Shown here: positions 9,309 through 17,139 of the stretch, in pieces
How the letters are laid out: every line of letters begins with the position of its first letter
Numbering within the stretch: the first letter of the stretch is position 1
Source: Myxococcales bacterium
Lineage (GTDB): Bacteria; Myxococcota_A; UBA9160; SZUA-336
Reading direction: 5' to 3'
Length of the DNA: 64,000 bases
NCBI GenBank assembly: GCA_013215565.1
Contig: JABSQV010000009.1
Coordinates: 33,019-97,018, forward strand
The notes under the pieces: model-generated
Seen by the model: the letters and a program-made list of their open reading frames with translations, nothing else
What the model was told of the DNA's origin: nothing
Databases searched by the model: none
Position numbers and translations under genes: made by a program

Positions 9309-10640
9309 TCAGTCAATTTCGGAGGGCGCGAGCAAGGCGACGAATTCGCTCAGCTCAGGCAGCCCGTCGAGGCCCTCGACCGCCGCAATCAAGGCCTGGC
9401 TTCTCCCGGCGCCGAGCGCGGGCTCGATCAGGCCGCGGACCTTTCGAAAGCGCTCCGCATCGGAAAGCGGAATCTCCGGCGTTCCGCGAGCGTGATGGAC
9501 GGTCTCGCTGTCGCGCGCGCCATTCTCGAAGACCGCGGTCACGCACTCCCGTACGTCTTTCGAGTCGCATACGCTCACCCGGCCGAGCAGGGACCGGAGC
9601 TCCGGGCGCGACAGGTTTGCGTCCGAAAACGAACGCAGCTCCGGCCAGCCGTCGAGCCAGCCGATGGCCGCGCAGTAAGGAAGACTGAACTTCGCCTCGA
9701 GCCCGGTCCGGGGCTCGGGATAGATCAGGATCTTCTGCGCGAAGGGATCGACCTCGCACTCGAGCGCCACGAGTTCGGCGCCCGGGTTGCGTTCCCGCAG
9801 CGCCAGCACCGCGTCGATGATCCGGTGCGTGAAACGGCAGCACGGATACGGCTTGAGTTCGAGGCCCGGATCCTCGAGTGCGAACGGGCGTCCGAGCGGC
9901 GGCAGTTCGAGCGGCCGGACCCCGTGGTAGAGGTCGGCAAGCCCCATCTCGGCCTCCAGCCCATCCTCGCGCGCGGTCAACCCGCGAAGCGCCAGGCGCG
10001 CCGCCACGACGCCAGTCTCGGCCGCGAACCCCGCGTGCAGCGGCTTGGTGTCGGTCCCAAAGTTCATGCGGCTTCCGGCCGCGCGCGAACACGCGATCCC
10101 GATCGCCCGCCGGAGCGCGCCCGCGCCGAGACCGAACAGGCGGCCCGCAGCGACCGTCGCCCCGATCGCTCCCAGGGTCGCGGTCGGGTGCCAGCCGCGC
10201 TCGTAGTGGCCGAGGCCGAGCGCCTCGCCCAGCCGGGCCTCGACCTCGAAGCCGGCCACGAACGCGAGCAAGGTCGCTTCTCCCGACGCACCCGAGACCT
10301 CGGCGGCCGCGAGCACAGCCGGCAGCAACGGGACGCTCGGGTGTCCCTGGAGCGCCCAGTTGACGTCGTCGAAGTCGAGCGCGTGGGCGCTGGCGCCGTT
10401 CACAAGCGCGGCCCGCGCCGGCGAACTCCGCTCCCGCGAGCCCCAGATCGCGGCTGCGGGGCGCGCGCCCTCGGCCACGACCTCTTCGCGCAGCGCGCGG
10501 GCGACGCGTTCGTCCCGGCCCCCGATCCCGCACGCGAGCGTGTCGAGGATGGCGGCCCCGGCAATGCTTCGAACCCGTTCGGGAAGGTCGCGGGAGTTCA
10601 ATTCGAGCGCAAACGCCGCCACTCGCCCAGTCACGCTCAT
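9309..10640 (-). CDS. MmgE/PrpD family protein
   Basis: A 443-residue protein of the MmgE/PrpD family, which includes 2-methylcitrate dehydratase and cis-aconitate decarboxylase. Visible family blocks are A-L-D-F-D-D-V followed by G-H-P-S near the N-terminal third, and K-P-L-H-A-G-F-A-A-E-T-G in the middle. No prpB or prpC genes are nearby, so methylcitrate-cycle membership is not supported. The linked downstream gamma-glutamyltransferase is also unusual for that pathway. The ATG at 10640 follows a GGAGGAGG ribosome-binding site; a longer frame to 10673 would pass through that site. Confidence 0.88.
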   Translation of the reverse strand: MSVTGRVAAFALELNSRDLPERVRSIAGAAILDTLACGIGGRDERVARALREEVVAEGARPAAAIWGSRERSSPARAALVNGASAHALDFDDVNWALQGHPSVPLLPAVLAAAEVSGASGEATLLAFVAGFEVEARLGEALGLGHYERGWHPTATLGAIGATVAAGRLFGLGAGALRRAIGIACSRAAGSRMNFGTDTKPLHAGFAAETGVVAARLALRGLTAREDGLEAEMGLADLYHGVRPLELPPLGRPFALEDPGLELKPYPCCRFTHRIIDAVLALRERNPGAELVALECEVDPFAQKILIYPEPRTGLEAKFSLPYCAAIGWLDGWPELRSFSDANLSRPELRSLLGRVSVCDSKDVRECVTAVFENGARDSETVHHARGTPEIPLSDAERFRKVRGLIEPALGAGRSQALIAAVEGLDGLPELSEFVALLAPSEID

Positions 10641-10668
10641 CCCGCCTCCTCCGAAGCTCCGAGCCGAC

Positions 10669-10674
10669 ATCATA
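10669..10674 (-). promoter_or_regulatory. Candidate -10 element of the MmgE/PrpD-ggt operon
   Basis: TATGAT on the minus strand, 28 nt before the ATG, with the GGAGGAGG ribosome-binding site between. Confidence 0.4.
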
Positions 10675-10705
10675 CCGACCCGCCGGAGGGCCGGGCGCGC
10701 CCGGG

Positions 10706-11377
10706 CTAGCGCCTTCCGAGCACCACCGGCGCGATCTCGCGTGGGTGATCGATCAGGAAGTCGGGCCCCGCGGCACGAAGCTCATCGCGTCCGCGCAGGC
10801 CCCAGCTACACCCGACCGTGCGGGCGGCCACGGCCCGTCCTGTCCGGATGTCCACGCCGGAGTCTCCCACCATCCAGAGTTCGTCCGGCTCGAAGCCCGC
10901 GCGCGAACGCAAATGCTCGAGGACCCGGCGGTCGGGCTTGCGGACCCCGGGCAGTGCGTCGCCGCCCATCACCACGCGGAAACGCCCCTTGAGGCCGAGG
11001 CCCTCCACGATCCGGTCCAGAAAGCGCGCCGGCTTGTTGCTGCAGATCGCCAGGCCCTCTCCGGCCAGCTCGTCGAGCGCCGACTCGACGCCGGGGTAGA
11101 GTTCCGTGGTCTCCAGACAGCAGCGGTCGTAGTGCTCGCTGAAGCCCGCGTAGAGCGCGTCGATCTCCGCATCGCTGCGCAGGTCGGGTGGGAGCGCCCG
11201 CTCGAGCAACTTGCGCGCGCCGTCCCCAATCATGCTGCGCACCTCGGGACCCCGGGCCTCGGGCAGCTTCACTTCTGCGAGCGCCCGGTTCAGAGCCGTG
11301 GCGATATCGCGCCAGGTGTCGGCGAGCGTCCCATCGAAGTCGAAGACGACCAGGCGCGCGGGACTCTGCGAATTCAT
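10706..11377 (-). CDS. gph: HAD hydrolase, phosphoglycolate phosphatase-like
   Basis: A 223-residue HAD superfamily phosphatase. Motif I is V-F-D-F-D-G-T-L (nucleophile and acid/base aspartates), motif II is the S-N-K-P region, and motifs III/IV are K-P-D-R and G-D-S-G-V-D. An alpha-helical cap follows motif I, as in Gph, which dephosphorylates 2-phosphoglycolate from DNA repair or oxygenation reactions. The substrate is inferred from family resemblance only. The ATG at 11377 is preceded at 7 nt by TACTCT and no ribosome-binding site; longer in-frame extensions cross the tRNA gene and are not credible. Confidence 0.86.
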   Translation of the reverse strand: MNSQSPARLVVFDFDGTLADTWRDIATALNRALAEVKLPEARGPEVRSMIGDGARKLLERALPPDLRSDAEIDALYAGFSEHYDRCCLETTELYPGVESALDELAGEGLAICSNKPARFLDRIVEGLGLKGRFRVVMGGDALPGVRKPDRRVLEHLRSRAGFEPDELWMVGDSGVDIRTGRAVAARTVGCSWGLRGRDELRAAGPDFLIDHPREIAPVVLGRR

Positions 11378-11384
11378 ACGCCCA

Positions 11385-11390
11385 AGAGTA
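11385..11390 (-). promoter_or_regulatory. Leaderless -10 element, gph-like gene
   Basis: TACTCT on the minus strand ends 7 nt before the ATG at 11377; there is no ribosome-binding site between. Confidence 0.4.
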
Positions 11391-11455
11391 GGCCCCGGTA
11401 CAGTTGTCGGGCAAGCTTGTCGATGCCGAAAAGGATCTCTAGACTCCGACCTGCT

Positions 11456-11531
11456 TCCTCGGTAGCTCAGTTGGTAGAGCGGGTGGCTGTTAACCACTAG
11501 GTCGGCGGTTCGAGCCCGTCCCGGGGAGCCA
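11456..11531 (+). tRNA. tRNA-Asn (GTT), CCA encoded
   Basis: A 76-nt cloverleaf. The acceptor stem is TCCTCGG with CCGGGGA (one T-G wobble) and the D stem is GCTC/GAGC. The anticodon stem is GGTGG/CCACT around loop CTGTTAA, giving anticodon GTT for asparagine. The T stem is GGCGG/CCGTC with loop TTCGAGC. The discriminator base is G and the 3' CCA is encoded. It lies alone between the gph-like gene and a luciferase-like gene. Confidence 0.97.
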
Positions 11532-11547
11532 GCCGCGCCGGGAGACC

Positions 11548-11565
11548 GCGCCCGGCGCCGGGCGC
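11548..11565 (+). terminator. Possible terminator hairpin downstream of tRNA-Asn
   Basis: A perfect 18-nt G+C palindrome starts 16 nt after the tRNA CCA (GCGCCCGGC and its complement). It lacks a T tract, so it may instead act as a pause or processing hairpin. Confidence 0.35.
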
Positions 11566-11711
11566 TGCAAGCGGATCCGGAGTTCACGGGTTCTCCCTCA
11601 CCAGAGTTCCGAAGGGCCCGGGCCACGAGCGGTGGGCCCCTAAGGCTCATCGGCCGGACGGGCCGCTTTGTTGCGGCCGGACCAGCAGGTAGACTGGCGA
11701 GGGAGGCGCGC

Positions 11712-12662
11712 ATGGGCAGATCTCGTCCCGTCCGTTTCGGTGTGACCCTTCCCCAGATCAAGCGGAGTTGGGAAGAGGTACGCACGAGCGCACTCGAGTT
11801 CGACGCGCTCCGCTTCGACTCTGTCTGGGTCTGCGATCACCTCTACGGCGTCCCGAACCCGACCCTGCCGATCTTCGAGGCCTGGACCGAACTGGCCGCG
11901 GTCGCCGCAGTCACCGAGCACGTGGAGCTCGGGACTCTGGTCACCCCGCCCTTCTTCCGGAACCCGGCCCTGCTCGCCAAGCAGGTCGCGACCCTCGACC
12001 ACATCTCGGGCGGGCGCGCGATCGTGGGACTCGGGGCGGGCTGGTTCCAGCCCGAGTTCGAGGGCACCGGGTCGCGCTTTCCGGCACTCGGCGAGCGCAT
12101 GCGAGCGCTCGAAGAAACCGCATTGATTCTGAAGGGCGCGTTCACCGAGGAGCGCATGAGCTTCGACGGCGAGCACTTCCAGGTGCGGGATCTCATCAGC
12201 GAGCCGAAGCCGCTCCGCATGCCTCCGATCCTGATCGGAGGCGGAGGCGAGCGTGTACTGATGGGCATTGCCGCCCGGGTAGCAGACATCTGGAACAATC
12301 TCGCCATTTTCCAGCCCCAGCTGGCAACCAAGATCGAGGCGCTGCGGCGTCGCTGCGACGAAATCGGGCGCGACCCGGACTCGATCGAGATCTCGCAGCA
12401 GTGCGTGGTCGTGATCGGCTCCGACGAAGTCGCCGCAAAGTCCGCCCTCGAAAAGGCGCAGCGGATCTACGGGGGACACATGGGAGCCGGCCTCGAGGAA
12501 CACGGGATCTGGGGAACACCCGACCGGGTCATCGAGTGCATCGAGCGCCACCGGAAGCTGGGCTGCACGACTTTTCTCATCGAGTTCTTCGGCCGCGACA
12601 CACGCGAGCCCGCGCGGCTGTTCGCCGAGAAGGTGCTCCCGGCATTCCGGAGCGGGAGTTAG
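11712..12662 (+). CDS. Luciferase-like (LLM class) F420/FMN-dependent oxidoreductase
   Basis: A 316-residue TIM-barrel enzyme of the bacterial luciferase superfamily. It shows F-G-V-T-L-P near the N-terminus, S-V-W-V-C-D-H-L, G-T-L-V-T-P-P, and the S-G-G-R-A-I-V-G-L-G-A-G-W block that shapes the cofactor pocket. The A-G-W-F-Q-P-E-F segment is common in F420-dependent members. The substrate is unknown. A GGGAGG ribosome-binding site precedes the ATG. The stop overlaps the stop of the convergent amidohydrolase in TTAG. This is one of four such enzymes here (also 39723, 54393 and 62837). Confidence 0.88.
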   Translation: MGRSRPVRFGVTLPQIKRSWEEVRTSALEFDALRFDSVWVCDHLYGVPNPTLPIFEAWTELAAVAAVTEHVELGTLVTPPFFRNPALLAKQVATLDHISGGRAIVGLGAGWFQPEFEGTGSRFPALGERMRALEETALILKGAFTEERMSFDGEHFQVRDLISEPKPLRMPPILIGGGGERVLMGIAARVADIWNNLAIFQPQLATKIEALRRRCDEIGRDPDSIEISQQCVVVIGSDEVAAKSALEKAQRIYGGHMGAGLEEHGIWGTPDRVIECIERHRKLGCTTFLIEFFGRDTREPARLFAEKVLPAFRSGS

Positions 12663-13846
12663 GCCGGCTCGAACACCCGTCCGCGCGCAACCACCAGGCG
12701 CGGCCGCTCAAGCGCCGAGAGATCGCGGAGCGGATCTCCCTCGACCACGAGCAGATCGGCCTCGAGCCCGGGCAGCAACTGCCCGGTCCGGTCTTCCAGC
12801 CCGAGCGCGCGCGCCGCGTTCGAGGTCGCGGCGAAAAGCACCTCGACGGGCTCGAGTTCCGCGATCTCCGCAAACACCGCCAGGGCCGCGGGCAGCCGGT
12901 GGTGCACGACGTTGGGGATTCCGGCATCCGTCGACGCGATCAGGCCGACTCCGGCCGAGCGCAGCCCCGCGAAACAGCCGCGCATGCGCGTGGCTCGCTC
13001 GGTGGGCCTGCCCCCGGCGCCGGTCAGGAAGCGCTTCCAACCCGCGTTGATCGTCGGAGACACGAAGCTCCCGGCGTTCGCGAGGCGCTCGGCCACGGCG
13101 GGATCGAAGCCGCTCCCGAAACCGGCTTCGCCAACCCAGGAGCAGTGCTCGATGGTCCGTACGCCGGCCTCGGCCGCGAGCGCGATCCCGGAGGTTCCGT
13201 GACAGTGCGCGGCGACCTCGCGGCCCCGCGCGCGGGCCGCCGCCACGACCGCCCGGAGTCCGTCCAGATCGAACTGGGCTTCGCGCACCCGGGTTCCGCG
13301 CGTGAACATCCCGCCGGTCGCCATCACCTTGATCCAGTCCGCCCCGTGATCGACTTGGCGCTTCACAACCCGCTCGATCTCGCGCTGCGAGCGCGCCTCG
13401 CCGCCCCAGAAGAAGCAGTGGCCGCCGGGTGTGGTCACGGGCTGTCCGGCGCAGAGCAGCCGCGGGCCCGGAAGCTCCCCGCGCGCGATGCGGTCGCGAA
13501 GCGCGATCTCGAGCCAGGCGCCCCCGCCGAGATCGCGCGCGGTCGTGATCCCGGCCCGGACCATCGCGAGCGCCCGCGCCTCCATCTGCTCCAGGAGTCG
13601 GTCGTGCGGGATCCGCAACTGCTCGCCGGGCGAGCCCAGCTCGGGATCGAGGGTCATGTGCACGTGCGCATCGATCAGGCCCGGAATCGCCGTGCACCCG
13701 GCCAGATCGAAGCCCTCTCCGCCTCGCCCGCTCGCGGCGCGGACGCTCGTGATCCGGTCGGCTTCGATCTCGATCGTCGCCGGCTCTCGCGAGGTCTCCC
13801 GCGCCCGCCCATCCCAGATCCGGGCTCCCCGAAGCTCGATCGACAG
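12659..13846 (-). CDS. Metal-dependent amidohydrolase (imidazolonepropionase/prolidase-like)
   Basis: A 395-residue amidohydrolase superfamily member. Metal ligands are visible as H-V-H in G-L-I-D-A-H-V-H, the K-V-M-A-T-G-G lysine block, H-C-H-G in the middle, I-E-H, and S-T-D-A-G with the catalytic aspartate. The set matches secreted or cytosolic Xaa-Pro dipeptidase/imidazolonepropionase-like proteins; the substrate is unknown. The start is unusual: the fold begins at I-E-L-R-G-A-R-I-W-D-G, and a strong AGGAGG lies 5 nt before a CTG at 13846. The only other in-frame start is a TTG at 13957 with no ribosome-binding site, inside the divergent SDR gene. Confidence 0.86.
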   Translation of the reverse strand: MSIELRGARIWDGRARETSREPATIEIEADRITSVRAASGRGGEGFDLAGCTAIPGLIDAHVHMTLDPELGSPGEQLRIPHDRLLEQMEARALAMVRAGITTARDLGGGAWLEIALRDRIARGELPGPRLLCAGQPVTTPGGHCFFWGGEARSQREIERVVKRQVDHGADWIKVMATGGMFTRGTRVREAQFDLDGLRAVVAAARARGREVAAHCHGTSGIALAAEAGVRTIEHCSWVGEAGFGSGFDPAVAERLANAGSFVSPTINAGWKRFLTGAGGRPTERATRMRGCFAGLRSAGVGLIASTDAGIPNVVHHRLPAALAVFAEIAELEPVEVLFAATSNAARALGLEDRTGQLLPGLEADLLVVEGDPLRDLSALERPRLVVARGRVFEPA

Positions 13847-13947
13847 CGTTCCCTCCTGGCGAGCCTGCAGTCTACAATTGCCAGGCCGTCGTGGTGGAGG
13901 TTCCCGCGAAGCCCCGGGGCGATGCGGGTTGAAGCGAGTACGAGCGG

Positions 13948-14802
13948 GTGGAGACAACCGGGACGCAGCGGGTCTGCATGATCACGGGCGCGAGTTCGGG
14001 AATCGGGCGCGAGACCGCGTTCGAACTCGCGGCACGCGGGTACGAACTGATCCTGGTCTGCCGGGATCTGCTTCGGGGCGAGGCGACCGTTCGCGAGATC
14101 GTCCGCCGGACCCGGAACGCCTCGGTCGACCTCCGAATCGCCGACCTCTCTTCACCCCGGGCGATCCGGAATCTCTCACACGAGTTCCTGCTCGAGGCAC
14201 GGCCGCTCCACGTTCTCGTCAACAACGCCGGCATTCTGAACACGCGCCGGAGAGAGACCGGGGAAGGCATCGAAGAAGTCTGGGCCGTGAACCACCTCGC
14301 CTATTTCCACCTGACCCTGCTGCTGCTCGAACGGATCCGGGAAAGCGCACCCGCGCGGGTTGTGAACGTGTCCTCGGACGCCCACCGAATGGCCCGAATC
14401 GACCTGGACGACCCGGGCTTCTCGCAAAGGCCCTACCGCGGGCTCGCGGTCTACGCGCAGTCGAAACTCGCCAACCTGCTTTTCAGCTACGAACTGGCAC
14501 GCCGTCTCTCGGGTACGGGGGTGACCGTAAACTGCTTGCATCCGGGCACGGTCGCCACGGGCCTCGGGCGCAACAACCCGGGCGCGTGGCCATGGTTGAC
14601 GCGCCTGATCTCGCCGCTCTTGTGGAGAGCCCGCCGCGGGGCGCGCACTTCCGTGTGGCTCGCGAGCGCCCCCGAGATCGAACACACGACGGGACGCTAT
14701 TTTCAGAACTGCCGGGAACGGCGTTCGGCGCGCCTCTCCTACGATCGCTCCCTGCAGCGCCGGCTCTGGGAACTGAGCCTCAAACAGGTCGGGCTGGGCT
14801 GA
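13948..14802 (+). CDS. Short-chain dehydrogenase/reductase (retinol dehydrogenase-like)
   Basis: A 284-residue SDR. The cofactor motif is T-G-A-S-S-G-I-G near residue 13, N-N-A-G follows, and the catalytic tetrad includes the S-S of V-N-V-S-S and Y-A-Q-S-K. The R-D near C-R-D-L after the second strand resembles NADP-preferring retinol dehydrogenase/WW-domain oxidoreductase relatives, which oxidise or reduce lipophilic alcohols. The GTG start at 13948 has no strong ribosome-binding site. It ends 9 bp from the convergent SIMPL gene. Confidence 0.85.
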   Translation: METTGTQRVCMITGASSGIGRETAFELAARGYELILVCRDLLRGEATVREIVRRTRNASVDLRIADLSSPRAIRNLSHEFLLEARPLHVLVNNAGILNTRRRETGEGIEEVWAVNHLAYFHLTLLLLERIRESAPARVVNVSSDAHRMARIDLDDPGFSQRPYRGLAVYAQSKLANLLFSYELARRLSGTGVTVNCLHPGTVATGLGRNNPGAWPWLTRLISPLLWRARRGARTSVWLASAPEIEHTTGRYFQNCRERRSARLSYDRSLQRRLWELSLKQVGLG

Positions 14803-14811
14803 GATATCCCG

Positions 14812-15525
14812 TCAGGGGAGCCGGATCGAGCCGCTCACGCGCACCGCGATAGTGCTGGTGCCGGCCTCGACCGCGGCCGGGGCGGCCTGGAGCGCCGTCA
14901 CGCGCATGCCACCACCCCGCATCGGAACCGGAGGCGGCGCACCCGCGGTGTGAATCGTGAGTGTGCCGAGGTCGTAGCTCCCGGCATCGAGGTTTCGACG
15001 CACGATCTCGGCCCGCTGCTTGAACCGATCGAGGGCCACGTCGATCAGCTGATTCTCGACCTTCCGCCGGGTTTCAGTCGAAACCGCAAGCGCCATTGAT
15101 TTGACTGCGAGTCGCGTCTGCAACTCGCCCACCAGCGCGCTCAGGCGATCCGTGTCGCGGCTCTCGAGTTGGAGGTCCTGGCGCGCACGCCAGTGCAGCA
15201 ACTTACCCTTCTGGTGAACCGGAAAGGTCTGGTAGCCGCCACTCCGAATCTCGACTCCGTCCACGCCGCGTGCCCGCTCGACCGCCCACTGCATCGAGGT
15301 GTTGATCTGCTGTGCGAGCCGGGCCGGATCCCGGTTTTCCGATTCCACCGCAAGCGTCACCCGCATCAGGTCGTTCGGGACCTCTCGCTCCGCGGCGGCC
15401 GAAAGCTGGATCTCGGGACGCGGGTCGCTGGTCGCGGGGTCGGCGGCAAGCACGCTCGAAGCAGCACCCGCGAGGCCCGCTACGAACAGCCACGCAAGGG
15501 CGGGACGCTTCGGGCGCACGCTCAC
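14812..15525 (-). CDS. SIMPL domain (DUF541) exported protein
   Basis: A 237-residue protein with an N-terminal signal sequence (about 27 residues, ending S-V-L-A) and a SIMPL/DUF541 domain. Family features seen are the early A-A-E-R-E-V-P-N-D strand, the S-G-G-Y-Q-T-F-P-V region and the closing strand ending V-R-V-S-G-S-I. The biochemical role of the family is not settled; BP26 and YggE are members and form periplasmic rings. The GTG start overlaps the epsI stop as GTGA, making it the third gene of an exosortase operon. An open frame continues 100 codons upstream but only as an antiparallel shadow of epsI. Confidence 0.86.
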   Translation of the reverse strand: MSVRPKRPALAWLFVAGLAGAASSVLAADPATSDPRPEIQLSAAAEREVPNDLMRVTLAVESENRDPARLAQQINTSMQWAVERARGVDGVEIRSGGYQTFPVHQKGKLLHWRARQDLQLESRDTDRLSALVGELQTRLAVKSMALAVSTETRRKVENQLIDVALDRFKQRAEIVRRNLDAGSYDLGTLTIHTAGAPPPVPMRGGGMRVTALQAAPAAVEAGTSTIAVRVSGSIRLP

Positions 15526-16163
15526 GAGGCGCACACGCTGCGATGTCTGCGCCAGGCGTCGATGAGCCAGGATCTGATATGCGCCTCCGTCTCTCCGGGA
15601 TCGCGTCCGCGGCCACCGTACACGAAGTAGAGGGTCATGGGTTGCTTCCCCCAAACAAGTTGCGACATCGAAGACCGGAGCTGCGCCCAGTACGGATTCG
15701 AGACAGGCTCGCCGTCGTAGACCAGCAGGTAGGCCGCGACCGGCTTGGACTGCGTCACCAGCAGCTTTTCGTACTCGACCGTCTGAATCGGCAGCCTGCG
15801 GTCGCCGGTCTCGAGCCACTCCCACCTCGTCCCCTTCGCAACGACACCCTTGAGCAGGCGCTGTTCCGGGCGGTGGTAGAGCCGCTTCGGGTCCCAGGAT
15901 CGCAGCACCAGGTAGTCGAGGCCCGTCGTGCGTCCGTCCCGAGTCACCGATCCCTCGGCGAACTCGCTCATGTGCATTACGGAGCGCAGGAACTCGGCCC
16001 GCGCCGGGCTCGGCTCGGGTGCATCGAATCCGGCGAGCAGGGTCTTGGGGTCGGCGCAGGTCTCGCTGGCGAGCCCGATCACCGAGTGCGCGATCACGGG
16101 GACCGACGCGAGCGCGAGCAGCAGACCCACGGGGCGCACATAGCGAAACGAGACCGGGATCAC
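15522..16163 (-). CDS. epsI: EpsI-type exosortase-associated protein
   Basis: A 213-residue protein with one N-terminal hydrophobic segment (about residues 10-30) and an EpsI-like soluble domain. The W-x-W-L-E-T-G-D and Y-L-L-V-Y-D-G-E-P-V-S-N motifs and the W-A-Q-L-R segment are characteristic of EpsI domains. EpsI occurs fused to, or next to, exosortases in exopolysaccharide loci; its reaction is unknown. It starts at a GTG overlapping the exosortase TGA (GTGA) and is coupled to the SIMPL gene the same way. Confidence 0.86.
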   Translation of the reverse strand: MIPVSFRYVRPVGLLLALASVPVIAHSVIGLASETCADPKTLLAGFDAPEPSPARAEFLRSVMHMSEFAEGSVTRDGRTTGLDYLVLRSWDPKRLYHRPEQRLLKGVVAKGTRWEWLETGDRRLPIQTVEYEKLLVTQSKPVAAYLLVYDGEPVSNPYWAQLRSSMSQLVWGKQPMTLYFVYGGRGRDPGETEAHIRSWLIDAWRRHRSVCAS

Positions 16164-17008
16164 GCGGTCCCCCGGTCCCGCACGGGAAAGCGGGCGACCA
16201 CGACCATGGCCGCGAACGCGAGTACGAACGAGAGCAACCCCGAGATCTCGTGCACGGGCGTGGTCAGAATCTCCATGTCACTCCACTCTGCCAGCAGGAT
16301 CAGGGCCGCTACGCGCAGGATGTTGCTCGCGACCGACAGGATGGGCGCCAGCACCAGCAGGGCAACCCGGCGGCCAACGGAGGGTTCCCGATGACACAGG
16401 ATCAGGGCGACGGTGACGATGCCGAACAACGCCGAGAAACCACTGCACGCGTCCGACACGATGAGGGCCCCGGCGGGTACGTAGAAGACCGTGCCGTCCC
16501 GGAGCAGCGGGACTTCAGTCAGCCGGACCAGGGCCTCCGCACCCACCGAACTCAGGAAACGAAGCACGAGGTAGAGGGGTGTGGCGAACGCCGCCGGAAT
16601 CGGCACGGCCAGACAGGAAAGCGCGAGAGGGAAGCGCAGTTTGAAGGTATAGGCGCTGCCGAAGAGCAAGAGGGACAGGCCCGGCAGCATCAGGATCAAC
16701 GCCAGGACCGACATCAGCCGTGTTTCAATCGCGGTGTCGGCGATCAGCAGTAGCAGCGCTGGAGCGACGAAAGCAAAGCCCCAGGCCGAGGCGCGCGCTT
16801 CGCGCGGCGGATCCTGTTTGAGGCTCTCCCAGACCAGATAGCCCACGATCAGCGGGACGAGGCCCGGGCCGAGGTTCCAGACACTGTCGGTCCAGCGCCC
16901 CACGAGCCAGACCAGCGTCGGTCCGAATGCGACACACAGCGGAATCAACCAGACCCAGTGCGCGTACTGGATCGGATGGGACTCGTCCCGATCGCCGGCG
17001 GCCATCAT
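16160..17008 (-). CDS. xrt: Exosortase (membrane cysteine transpeptidase)
   Basis: A 282-residue polytopic membrane protein with about eight hydrophobic segments. The exosortase/archaeosortase active-site triad is complete: C188 in S-D-A-C-S-G-F, R232 in N-I-L-R-V, and H253 in V-H-E-I-S-G. Exosortases cleave PEP-CTERM-type tails and attach proteins to the cell surface. No PEP-CTERM substrate is seen in the window, so targets must lie elsewhere. The subfamily cannot be named. ATG at 17008 (a second at 17005) has a TAGGAT hexamer ending 9 nt upstream. Confidence 0.93.
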   Translation of the reverse strand: MMAAGDRDESHPIQYAHWVWLIPLCVAFGPTLVWLVGRWTDSVWNLGPGLVPLIVGYLVWESLKQDPPREARASAWGFAFVAPALLLLIADTAIETRLMSVLALILMLPGLSLLLFGSAYTFKLRFPLALSCLAVPIPAAFATPLYLVLRFLSSVGAEALVRLTEVPLLRDGTVFYVPAGALIVSDACSGFSALFGIVTVALILCHREPSVGRRVALLVLAPILSVASNILRVAALILLAEWSDMEILTTPVHEISGLLSFVLAFAAMVVVARFPVRDRGTA

Positions 17009-17017
17009 CCGCAGCTC

Positions 17018-17023
17018 ATCCTA
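17018..17023 (-). promoter_or_regulatory. Leaderless -10 element, exosortase operon
   Basis: TAGGAT on the minus strand, 9 nt before the exosortase ATG, no ribosome-binding site. This suggests the operon has its own promoter downstream of the EAL gene. Confidence 0.4.
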
Positions 17024-17139
17024 CTGTTTGCACTGGGAGAAAGCCGCTCGGCGAATCCGCATCGGGCGCGGGCCGGCCGAAGCAACTGCGAGACGAAAGG
17101 TCGGCACACATGCTTGCGACGCGCCCCGACCCGGGCCGG

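Noticed and set aside
9309..10640. Calling the MmgE/PrpD protein a 2-methylcitrate dehydratase (PrpD)
   Set aside because: No prpB, prpC or acnM neighbours, and the family contains other activities, so only the family name is supported.
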